Of a stretch of DNA of 64,000 nt, positions 1-7,850 are shown piece by piece. Origin of the DNA: Alteromonadaceae bacterium (GTDB lineage Bacteria; Pseudomonadota; Gammaproteobacteria; Enterobacterales; Alteromonadaceae). Position 1 is the stretch's first letter. Each line of letters opens with the position of its first letter. Where the stretch lies: the NCBI GenBank assembly GCA_013216015.1, contig JABSOI010000014.1:1-64000 (forward strand). Direction: 5' to 3'. The notes beneath the pieces are model-generated. The model did no database searches. It was not told the DNA's origin and saw nothing but the letters and a program-made list of their open reading frames with translations. The position numbers and the translations under genes were made by a program.

Positions 1-84
1 TAGCCCGCTATTGCTCAATCAAGCGCCTTTTAGATAAACTTTCAAATTCACCTCAAATTCCCGCATCTTGAATGACCTCGGGTA
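1..84 (+). mobile_element. MITE-B, right part of a copy cut by the window edge
   Basis: These 84 bases match the right half of the complete 157-bp element at 59354-59510 with a single difference seen by eye (a T for an A near the end). The copy ends in GGGTA followed by TA, like the other copies, so the TA is probably the duplicated target. The left half lies outside the window. It is non-coding. Confidence 0.85.
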
Positions 85-217
85 TAGATCGACAGGAAAA
101 TGAAGTGTTCAGTTATCAAGTTGTTGATAGAAAGTGGGTTGCACTTTTTCGTTGAAGATTTGGCGTGTATTTACCAATGAGAATAGTCATGGTAGATGTA
201 TGAAACAAGTGTATTGT

Positions 218-714
218 TTAGCCATTAATGGCATCTTTACCAAATTGCGTTAAGAAATATTTTTGTGTTGGACTTTTTGGTGAGTCCGGAGAAGCCATAG
301 CAATATAATTAGCGTTTAATGCTGGAGATAAGTAATTATTATTAAAGGTCGGGCGATGTTTTAATGCTAATCCTTCCATGATCACTGATAGTTTTTGTGG
401 TTCTTTATTGTTTAACCAATTTAATAGCCGTTTTACTTGATCGGTTGAGCTACTTTGGATTTCATTTATTGATGATAATAATGCTTTAAGCATGAACAAT
501 ACGAGGTTGTTGAATCACCCGCTTTATCTGAGGATGATAAGGCCTGGTAATATTGAGTTTGCTGATCTTTGATCACAGTTTCAACAGGAAGATAGGCAAA
601 CATTTGCTGCCATTGGCTTAAGTATAAAGTTTGCCATAAGCGTCCCATTCGACCATTGCCGTCCTAAAATGGATGTATAACCAAATCAGCTGGAAATGCA
701 GGCTTTTGATTAAG
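218..714 (-). pseudogene. Fic-family protein, decayed C-terminal part
   Basis: Fic proteins usually AMPylate target proteins through an HPFxDGNGR loop. On the minus strand the reading frame shows HPF, then an in-frame TAG (664-666) at the variable position of that loop, then DGNGRMGRLWQ. The following residues (LPVETVIKDQQ, YYQAL, DKAGDS) match the C-terminal part of the family. Near 500-510 the frame shifts: restoring one T gives STTFVLFMLKALLSS and joins the two frames into the winged-helix tail that ends at 218. No start or N-terminal half is readable upstream. A nonsense codon inside the catalytic loop, a single-base deletion and a missing N-terminus make this a dead gene. It lies beside a MITE at the window edge. 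Confidence 0.8.
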
Positions 715-844
715 CTAGGCTTTTCCTAAATATAAGCTGAGCAACACGCATATAATGGTTAGTTCCTCATAAACTCAAGAACTTAGCATATTTATTTAAA
801 ATACTATAGACTCTCTATCTCTTTTCTTCTCCCAATGCAAAATT

Positions 845-2488
845 ATGTCTGACAGTCCCCCTAGAAATGCCCCATGTCCTTGTGGAAGTGGTAAAAAATA
901 TAAACGATGTTGTCAATTACTTGAAAAGAAAAGTACGCATAATTTAGATGAAGAAAATCTATTGGATCTGGCTAGAAAACATAAAAAGTCCAGACGATGG
1001 GAGCAAGCTCAATTAATTTATCTTCAATTGCTAAAATCCTCCCCACAAAAAATCGAATATCTTCTAGCGCTGGGTCAAATCTGTAAAGAAAGTGGTAAAT
1101 TTTCTGATGCGATTAAGTATCTTTATAATGCGTTAAAAATTAATCCGAATAATGATCTAGTTGAGAATTTGCTTATAGAAACAATTGCTGAAGAATCAAA
1201 ATTGAGCGCATTTACAAAAGTAGGGAAACAGGAAGAAAAGATAAACTTTGCAAAATTATTGAATAGTAAAGCGCTTAATTTTCAATCTAAAGGCGACTAT
1301 GAAAGCGCCATCAATTCATTTAAAAAAGCATTGGTAGTTGACCCAATGTATACCGTTGCTATGAACAATCTGGCAAGTTTATTACGTCGTCTAAAGCGCC
1401 TGAATGAAGCTAAAGATATTCTAGAGTATGTAATAAAAATATCACCAATGTTTGTTGAGGCTTACATTAATCTGGGTAATGTTTTTTATGAACTGGCAGA
1501 ATTTCAAAAAGCCATACAACAATTTACAAGAGCAAAAAAAATTAACTCCAATAATGCCAATGCGCACAATAATATGGGGCTGTCGTATTGGGAGTTAGGA
1601 ATGAACTCAGAAGCACTTGTCTGTTTTGAACGTGCAAGTGCTATTGCTGTGGACAACACCAACTATATTGGCTGTATTGCCAATACGTATTTGTATTTAG
1701 GACAGGTGGACAAAGCAATTGAAACAATCAAAAATGCGATTGTACTTTTTAGGAAAGGCGGAAAAGCAAGATGTCTACCAGTGCGTCCACAAAACGCTAA
1801 GGTAGCTTACAATGTTTTATTGACAGCTAAAAGCCTATTGGAAAAGGCAAATATCCCGTTCTTTTTACGCGCAGGCACTCTTTTGGGGGTGATTAGAGAG
1901 GGTGAAATACTGTCTTTTGATAAAGATATTGATTTGGGTATTCCCTGGCATACTGATCAATTATCAGTATTAACGGCCTTAACAAAAGGAAGTGAATTTA
2001 GAAGTAAACATGGTGTGACCAAAGAGAGTAAGAAAAGATGGAATATTTCTTTTATTCATATAGATACGGGTGTAGCACTTGATATTTGCTTCTTTAAGCC
2101 TGATGGCGATTTCTTTTTGGTAGGCAATGATGGAGATGATAAATTAAGACGACCCATTCTAAATAGACTTAGGAAGTTTGAAATAGGTAACATAACCTGG
2201 AACGATGAGGTTTGGCCAATTCCTGAAAGACCAGAGCAATATCTTGTTGATGTTTACGGTGATGATTGGAAAATACCAAATCCTAATTTTGATAGCTTGA
2301 CTTCAAGCCACTGTATGATGGCTGAATCAATTGATTTGCGACGATATTATGGTTACTACAGATTATTTCAAAGAATAATTGAGCACAAATGGTCTAAAGC
2401 GCTTGGGTATTGTGAACAAATTGAAAAATTGAAATCTGATTTATTTTTGACAAATTTGACTGTCTGGTTAAAGGCTAATAAAAATTAG
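845..2488 (+). CDS. SEC-C / TPR / LicD-like nucleotidyltransferase-fold fusion protein
   Basis: A 547-residue protein with three parts. Residues about 8-24 form a SEC-C zinc motif (NAPCPCGSGKKYKRCC). Residues about 30-300 are tetratricopeptide repeats, for example AMNNLASLLRRLKRLNEA and AYINLGNVFYELAEFQKA. The C-terminal part (about 335-480) carries the LicD-type signature GTLLGVIREG followed by DKDIDLG. LicD-family domains belong to the nucleotidyltransferase fold and usually transfer phosphocholine or similar groups to glycans. The DxD pair looks intact, so activity is plausible, but the substrate is unknown. There is no signal peptide, so it is probably cytosolic. It is a single-gene unit in an accessory region between the Fic remnant and the ATPase pair. 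The fusion is unusual; each domain call on its own is fairly safe. Confidence 0.75.
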   Translation: MSDSPPRNAPCPCGSGKKYKRCCQLLEKKSTHNLDEENLLDLARKHKKSRRWEQAQLIYLQLLKSSPQKIEYLLALGQICKESGKFSDAIKYLYNALKINPNNDLVENLLIETIAEESKLSAFTKVGKQEEKINFAKLLNSKALNFQSKGDYESAINSFKKALVVDPMYTVAMNNLASLLRRLKRLNEAKDILEYVIKISPMFVEAYINLGNVFYELAEFQKAIQQFTRAKKINSNNANAHNNMGLSYWELGMNSEALVCFERASAIAVDNTNYIGCIANTYLYLGQVDKAIETIKNAIVLFRKGGKARCLPVRPQNAKVAYNVLLTAKSLLEKANIPFFLRAGTLLGVIREGEILSFDKDIDLGIPWHTDQLSVLTALTKGSEFRSKHGVTKESKKRWNISFIHIDTGVALDICFFKPDGDFFLVGNDGDDKLRRPILNRLRKFEIGNITWNDEVWPIPERPEQYLVDVYGDDWKIPNPNFDSLTSSHCMMAESIDLRRYYGYYRLFQRIIEHKWSKALGYCEQIEKLKSDLFLTNLTVWLKANKN

Positions 2489-2577
2489 ACAATTGGTTTG
2501 TATAAGTTTTTATTGTTAGTCAATGAGCTAATGAGCTAATGCGCTTGTGTGGTCATGGTTGTAAATTGATTATTTTT

Positions 2578-2627
2578 AACAAACAAACAAACAAACAAAC
2601 AAACAAACAAACAAACAAACAAACAAA
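2578..2627. repeat. (CAAA)n tetranucleotide microsatellite
   Basis: About 12.5 uninterrupted CAAA units lie in the gap between the SEC-C/LicD gene and the ATPase operon. The tract starts about 63 bases before the first promoter palindrome. Pure tetranucleotide tracts of this length tend to change length by slippage. It lies outside coding sequence, so any effect would be on transcription. Confidence 0.95.
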
Positions 2628-2689
2628 TTCATGAAATGAAATACCTGATATAAAAGATACCATGTAAAAGAATTAGCTTTGACTGGGAT

Positions 2690-2761
2690 GACAAAATATA
2701 ATTTGTCACTACCTTTGACAAATTATAATTTGTCTACCAAGATGACAAAATATAATTTGTT
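2690..2761 (+). promoter_or_regulatory. Three 18-bp palindromes at 27-bp spacing: candidate operator array of the ATPase operon
   Basis: Three copies of GACAAAWTATAATTTGTC begin at 2690, 2717 and 2744, exactly 27 bases apart. The middle copy is a perfect palindrome; the outer two differ from it by one or two bases. Each contains TATAAT, and in the third copy (2751-2756) this is well placed as a -10 box about 27 bases before the ATG, with TTGTCT at 2730-2735 as a weak -35. A repressor bound here would cover the promoter. The regulator is unknown; the ATPase itself, which has a C-terminal winged helix, is one possibility. Confidence 0.7.
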
Positions 2762-2782
2762 AAGGGATAATAAGGAATAATG

Positions 2783-4104
2783 ATGAGGATCGTCGTTGGT
2801 CAGGCTGTGAGAGATGACAATTTCTGGGACAGAAAATTCGAATTAGAGGATATCTGGGATGCAATAGACAGTGGGTGTCATCTTCTACTTTCTGCACCAA
2901 GACGTGTAGGTAAAACATCTATACCCGTTACCTTTCAAAATGCGGGAATTTGAGGTGAATTAAAAAGCATAGTTACAAGACGCTGATTCGCCGGATAAGT
3001 TATTCTTATTTAAGATTCAGCAACGCAGTAAATATGTTTTTTAAACGAATCAAAACCTGCATTTTGAATGGTGATGGGTATATTATGTATAAAGTATTAG
3101 ATGAGCCTAAATCAAACTACATTCCTATCTATATTGATACCGAATCGGCTGATAACCAAAACGAATTTTGGCAAAAACTTTTTAATGCCCTGATAGAGGA
3201 AGATTTTGTTAACGGACTTAAAACCACAGATAAAAATTTGTGGGACAAATTAAAAACGATTTCATTTAAAAAAGTCTCCGCAAGTGGTGTTGAATTTGGT
3301 GATGGAGAGGTATTAGATTATAAAGAGGCATTTAAACGTCTGATAAAAGATTTAGATAATAATAAAAAACTTATTATTATGATCGATGAATTTGCTCAAA
3401 CTATCGAAAATATTATCAAATATGATGATCCTAAAAATGCAGTTGCTCTTTTAAAAGCACATCGAGAATTAAGACAGGATATAAAATTCTCTGAAAAAGT
3501 CACTTTTATTTATGCTGGCTCCATTGGTTTAGAGAGTGTTGTCGCAAAAATAGATGCTATAAAACATATCAATGATTTAAATCCAATTAAAATTCCCCCA
3601 CTGTCTCAGCACTAAGCAGAAAGTTTTACAAAAAAACTTTGTTCAAATGCTGATATCAAAATATCAATCAATGAAATTACTTATTTACTTGGAAAGATTG
3701 AATGGCTTATACCATTTTATATTCAGTTAATAATTCAGGAGGTTAAAAAGCTATATAGAATTACGCCTCTCGTAGATAGTTTGATGATTGAAAAAGCTAT
3801 CAATAATGCACTTGAAAATAGAAATCACTTTGAAAGTTGGTGGAGTAAACTCAAAACATCATTTGAAAAAAATTATTATTTATTTTCAAAGGAAATTTTA
3901 AATAATATCTCTGTAAATAAAAAGATGAGCTCCTTAGACATAACTAATATCGCGTCTAAAAATAGGGTTAGTGAGGATAATGCCAAAGAGATAATCCATT
4001 CTCTTGTTTATGATGGCTATATTAACAACAATGAGGATCCAAAAATATATCGTTTTAACTCTCCAATTCTGAGAATGTGGTGGAATAAAAATGTCGCAAA
4101 CTAA
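2783..4104 (+). pseudogene. P-loop ATPase (archaeal-ATPase-like) gene, broken by a MITE and a nonsense codon
   Basis: The N-terminal part reads to a Walker A motif (APRRVGKTS) and then runs into a 159-bp MITE. Removing the MITE and one TA copy (161 bases) restores GKTSIMYKVLDEPK in frame and leaves 387 codons including the stop. The remainder has a Walker-B-like LIIMIDEFAQ and a C-terminal winged-helix region ending IYRFNSPILRMWWNK. A second lesion is an in-frame TAA at 3613-3615, between SQH and AESF, possibly from CAA. The start at 2783 is preferred over 2780 because it gives six bases to the AAGGA at 2772-2776. The 3' end overlaps the next ATPase gene by 14 bases, so the two were probably translationally coupled. 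The family is seen in many bacteria and archaea without a settled role. Confidence 0.85.
2922..3080 (-). mobile_element. MITE-A copy 1, inserted in the ATPase gene
   Basis: A 159-bp non-coding element with imperfect terminal inverted repeats that begin TACCC and continue through TTCAAAATGC, flanked by TA on both sides. Its reverse complement appears identical over its full length to the copies at 54167 and 59193. The interrupted gene shows the exact insertion point, because deleting element plus one TA restores the reading frame. TA duplication suggests mobilisation by an IS630/Tc1-mariner type transposase encoded elsewhere. Confidence 0.93.
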
Positions 4105-6100
4105 TTATTCAAGATATAAATATACGCCTGACGAAATTGCCCAAGAAGAATTTTTATCAAAGTTTGTTGTTAGAAATAATGATTTTGATGACATATTTGA
4201 AGATATCAAACAGTCGAATTATAAGGTGCCTAATCAGCATTATATTATTATCGGACAAAGGGGGCAGGGCAAAACCACTTTACTAAGAAAGATAATGTTA
4301 GAGGTACAAGCTGACGATAGCTTATCCAAATTTTTATTACCGATAAAATTTGCAGAAGAACAATATCAAATCCGCTCTTTAAATCGATTGTGGGAAGAAG
4401 TTGCAGATTATCTTCAAGCTATTTATGAAGATGAGTTTGAAAACGTATTAGATCAAATGGAAGAACATTTTGAGGATGAAGATTATGATCTCAAATGTTT
4501 TTCATATTTAGAGCGTGCAGTTAAATTAAAAAACAAAAAGTTACTGCTTTTAATTGATAATGTGGATGAATTATTAGGCAAGCTTAAAGAAAAAGAACAA
4601 CGAAGATTAAGGGAAATCTTGCTGACTTCAGCAACGTTTAGAATTATTGGGGGTTCAACTAAGATGCTTGAACAACAATATGATTACGGTAAACCTTTTT
4701 TTGAATTTTTTAAAATCATAAAATTGGTTGGTTTGAATAAGCGGGAATGCAACCATTTTTTATTAACTATTGGTGACAAGCAGCAAAGTAAAAAAATTGA
4801 AGCCATTATAAAGAATACACCTGAAAGAATAGAAACCCTGAGACGATTAACTGGTGGTGTTCCCAGAACATTAGTCATGCTTTTTGAGATTTTTATTGAT
4901 GACAGTGACAATGCTTTTGACGATTTACTAAAAATTCTGGACGATGCAACGCCCCTATATAAGCACCGAATGGATGATTTACCTGGTACATTGCAAGATA
5001 TCACTCATACAATAGCCATGAACTGGGATGGCATGCAGACCAAAGAAATTGCAAAAAAAACGCGGCTGGAAAGTAAAGTGGTTTCTGCACAGCTCAAGCA
5101 GTTAGAAAGTAAATATGGCATTGTCGAATCAATATCTATTGGAAAGAATAAAGTTTATCAGATTGAAGAGCGATTTTTTAATATCTGGTATCTTATGCGT
5201 TTTGGTCGGAAAAAAGATCGGCAAAAAGTTGAATGGCTGGTTAAATTTTTAATTTCCTGGTGCACCCCTCATGAACGTGAAGGCAGAGCTGCTTGCTTTT
5301 CAGACAACTTGAAAACAGGGAGAGTTAATGAATCTCATGCCTATTATATTTCTGAGGCTTTGAGTTATGTTGGTTTGGATATAAAAACTGAGCATATTAT
5401 GAAAAAAGAGGTAAAGGAGTATTTGAATAGTATAGGGTCAAATTTTGCGGATGATGTTTCAGATTCAAAAATATTAGGAAAAGTAAAACAATTAGATGAA
5501 AATGATGCGGCTGTTAAATTATTAGTTAGCTCACAAAAAAATAGTAATATTATTTCAAGGGTAGTTGGTTTTTTATATCAGGAACAAAACCAATACGATA
5601 AAGCTGAAGAATGTTATTTAAAATCTATCGAAAGTGGTGATAAAATCGCTCTAATTTTTTTGTCAGGCTTGTATTTTCTCCAAGCCAGAAAAATTAACCA
5701 GGCGTTAAATCTTATTACGGATAACTATAATCATGAGAGAAACAGTAGCAATACTCATACTTTTTGCGTAATACTTCTATGGGCGGAACAATTTTCAGCA
5801 AGTTATGATAAGTTTTCAGAATGGTTGAAATATGAAAATACGGATGATTGGGAAATTGATGTTCCAGTTTATTTAAATCTTCTAATAGCTAAAAAGCAGC
5901 TTTATAAAGCTAAAGAGTTTTTTGAGTTGCCAGAATATGAGTTTAAAAATAGATATAAACCAATTTGGTATGCATTGATGAGTTTAATGCAAAATGAATA
6001 TCCTCATGAAATTAAAAAGATGGGAAGCGAACTTAAAGAAAGTGTTGATGAAATTTTGCAGCACATTGATAAGCTTCAAAATAAATATGCTTTGGACTAA
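4091..6100 (+). CDS. P-loop ATPase with C-terminal repeat region, partner of the broken upstream ATPase
   Basis: A 669-residue cytosolic protein. Residues about 52-63 hold a Walker A motif (IIGQRGQGKTTLL) and about 152-160 a Walker B (LLLLIDNVDELL), followed by a sensor-like GGSTKMLEQQ. A winged-helix region follows at about 315-370 (MQTKEIAKKTRLESKVVSAQL). The last 200 residues look like TPR or Sel1-type helical repeats (VVGFLYQEQNQYDKAEECYLKS). This layout of NTPase, winged helix and repeats resembles STAND-type signalling ATPases. Its ATG lies inside the end of the upstream ATPase gene, so it is the second gene of an operon whose first gene is dead here. The function is unknown; a role in defence or stress signalling is only a guess. 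Confidence 0.75.
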   Translation: MSQTNYSRYKYTPDEIAQEEFLSKFVVRNNDFDDIFEDIKQSNYKVPNQHYIIIGQRGQGKTTLLRKIMLEVQADDSLSKFLLPIKFAEEQYQIRSLNRLWEEVADYLQAIYEDEFENVLDQMEEHFEDEDYDLKCFSYLERAVKLKNKKLLLLIDNVDELLGKLKEKEQRRLREILLTSATFRIIGGSTKMLEQQYDYGKPFFEFFKIIKLVGLNKRECNHFLLTIGDKQQSKKIEAIIKNTPERIETLRRLTGGVPRTLVMLFEIFIDDSDNAFDDLLKILDDATPLYKHRMDDLPGTLQDITHTIAMNWDGMQTKEIAKKTRLESKVVSAQLKQLESKYGIVESISIGKNKVYQIEERFFNIWYLMRFGRKKDRQKVEWLVKFLISWCTPHEREGRAACFSDNLKTGRVNESHAYYISEALSYVGLDIKTEHIMKKEVKEYLNSIGSNFADDVSDSKILGKVKQLDENDAAVKLLVSSQKNSNIISRVVGFLYQEQNQYDKAEECYLKSIESGDKIALIFLSGLYFLQARKINQALNLITDNYNHERNSSNTHTFCVILLWAEQFSASYDKFSEWLKYENTDDWEIDVPVYLNLLIAKKQLYKAKEFFELPEYEFKNRYKPIWYALMSLMQNEYPHEIKKMGSELKESVDEILQHIDKLQNKYALD

Positions 6101-6138
6101 TACCGATTGGAATTAAATTAATACAACAAATACAAAGA

Positions 6139-6173
6139 ACAAGATAAGAACATCTGAGATGTTCTTATCTTGT
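6139..6173. terminator. Perfect 17-bp hairpin between convergent genes
   Basis: ACAAGATAAGAACATCT is followed by one base and then its exact reverse complement. It sits between the convergent ATPase and NSS transporter genes and could end both transcripts, although neither side has a strong T tract. Confidence 0.6.
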
Positions 6174-6207
6174 AGCCATTCACAAAAAAATTGTGTTTGG
6201 TAAAATG

Positions 6208-7557
6208 CTAAGCAAATGTAGTTTGATAGAACATCACAATAATAATTATAGGGCAAACAATACGTACATAATTTGGCCATATTTTCCAGAAAAATGAAGA
6301 TTCTATTTCAGGGCAACCTTGCTTAAGTTCTTCTAGTATTGAATTTCTACGCCATACCCAACCAGCATAAATACATAACACCAGGCCTAACAATGGCTGG
6401 CTGTATTGTGTCGTTAATGAGATAACAAAACCGAACAGGTGTTCAAAATTAAATATTAGGGTTGAGCTGAGCAACATAATAATTGACCCTATTAACCAGC
6501 TGGCTTTATATCGGTTAAGTTTGCTATTTTCTATGGTAAAAGCAACCGGTACTTCCAGCATTGAAATAGAAGATGTCAGTGCCGCAATTGTCATCAGAAC
6601 AAAGAAAACTAAAGAAACATAGTTACCAGCAACGCCCATTGCCTGAAACAGTTGTGGGATCACGGTAAATATTAATCGGTCGCCATCAATGAGTTCTCCC
6701 GCATCAGTAAAAATAGTGACACCATTGTGTAAAGCCACGTACATTGCCGGAATAATTAACATACCTGCTAAAATGGCAATACCAATATCAACTAGAGCAA
6801 CAGAAGCACCAAGTAGCACAATATTTTCTTTTTTATTGATATAAGAGCCATAAATTAACATTGTGCCAACCCCCAGTGATAAAGAGAAAAAGGCTTGTCC
6901 CATGGCACTGATCAATAAATCAGGGGTTAATATTTTTGAAAAATCGGGTACTAAATAAGCTTCCCACCCGGCACTGGCACCTTCGAGCGAAGAAACATAA
7001 AGGATCAATGAAACAATTAATATTAACAACATTGGCATAAGTCGAGTTGACCAACGTTCAATACCGTCACTGACACCACGACAGACTATGCTGATGGTTA
7101 ATAATGAAAATAAAATACAAAAAATTAAATTTCGGGTTATTGAAAATTCAATTAACCACTGTGATGCTTGATGCCAGCCGATAATTTCAGTTATGGCTTG
7201 TAAACAATGAGCGATCATCCAGCCGGCGACAATAGCGTAAAAACTTAAAATTAAACTAACAACCGCAAGTCCCCAGAGACCAGCTGTTTTTCCGACAATT
7301 TTACCTAATGAGGTTGGAGATATTTTTTGTAGGGCGTTTGCCATATTTGATTGTGCATAACGTCCAATGGTTAATTCTGCCATTAATATTGGATATGCCA
7401 AAACGAAGGTTAATAATAAATAAACCAGTACAAATGCTGCACCGCCGTTGCTGGCTACTTGGGTGGGGAAACCCCATATATTACCTAAACCTACAGCAGA
7501 GCCTGCTGCCGCAATAATAAAGCCTAATCTTGATGAAAACTGACCGCGCGCACTCAT
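6208..7557 (-). CDS. Na+-dependent amino-acid symporter, NSS family (candidate tryptophan importer)
   Basis: A 449-residue inner-membrane protein with the NSS (neurotransmitter:sodium symporter) TM1 signature AAAGSAVGLGNIWGFP near the N-terminus and about 11-12 hydrophobic segments. Bacterial NSS proteins couple sodium entry to uptake of amino acids; TnaT and MhsT are known tryptophan or hydrophobic amino-acid carriers. It is divergent from the kynurenine operon, and the shared upstream region holds one of the three candidate LysR palindromes (7727-7741). That context makes tryptophan or kynurenine a reasonable substrate, but this is inferred from position. A second NSS gene lies at 37535. 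The ATG at 7557 begins MSARGQFSSRLGF, the usual start for the family. Confidence 0.85.
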   Translation of the reverse strand: MSARGQFSSRLGFIIAAAGSAVGLGNIWGFPTQVASNGGAAFVLVYLLLTFVLAYPILMAELTIGRYAQSNMANALQKISPTSLGKIVGKTAGLWGLAVVSLILSFYAIVAGWMIAHCLQAITEIIGWHQASQWLIEFSITRNLIFCILFSLLTISIVCRGVSDGIERWSTRLMPMLLILIVSLILYVSSLEGASAGWEAYLVPDFSKILTPDLLISAMGQAFFSLSLGVGTMLIYGSYINKKENIVLLGASVALVDIGIAILAGMLIIPAMYVALHNGVTIFTDAGELIDGDRLIFTVIPQLFQAMGVAGNYVSLVFFVLMTIAALTSSISMLEVPVAFTIENSKLNRYKASWLIGSIIMLLSSTLIFNFEHLFGFVISLTTQYSQPLLGLVLCIYAGWVWRRNSILEELKQGCPEIESSFFWKIWPNYVRIVCPIIIIVMFYQTTFA

Positions 7558-7726
7558 TGAAAGTAACCTCTTGCTTTTATTTTAGTACCCAGTGTATATC
7601 TTCAAGACCCTTGGGTATAGATGGGTTTTATTGTTCACTTGTTTTTTAATTATATATTTTAAAACAATGATCTTGCCTCTAATCATACTGATAAAAAAGC
7701 CTGTGCCTAGTTTTTTATATTTATAC

Positions 7727-7741
7727 ATTCATTTTTTGAAT
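7727..7741. promoter_or_regulatory. Candidate LysR operator, kynurenine site 1
   Basis: ATTCATTTTTTGAAT, a 15-bp palindrome containing T-N11-A, lies 110 bases before the nbaE start and 170 bases before the divergent NSS gene. The same pattern, ATTCATWWWTTGAAT, occurs at 19253 and 21320, both in promoter regions of the same pathway. Confidence 0.7.
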
Positions 7742-7850
7742 CTAAACTAAAGAATAATAAAATTATAGTTATTTGTTGAAAAAGGATAAAGTTGGTTAAA
7801 CGACTAAAATTAATTATATTGGTATAACATTTTTACAGGAGGTCAGATAA

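Noticed and set aside
2578-2627. CRISPR-like appearance of the CAAA tract and palindromes
   Set aside because: There are no spacers: the tract is a pure tetranucleotide repeat, the palindromes are only three and lie at a promoter, and no cas gene is nearby.
6139-6173. Possible attachment site or operator
   Set aside because: The perfect stem lies tail to tail between convergent genes, where a terminator is the simpler explanation, and no integrase is present.
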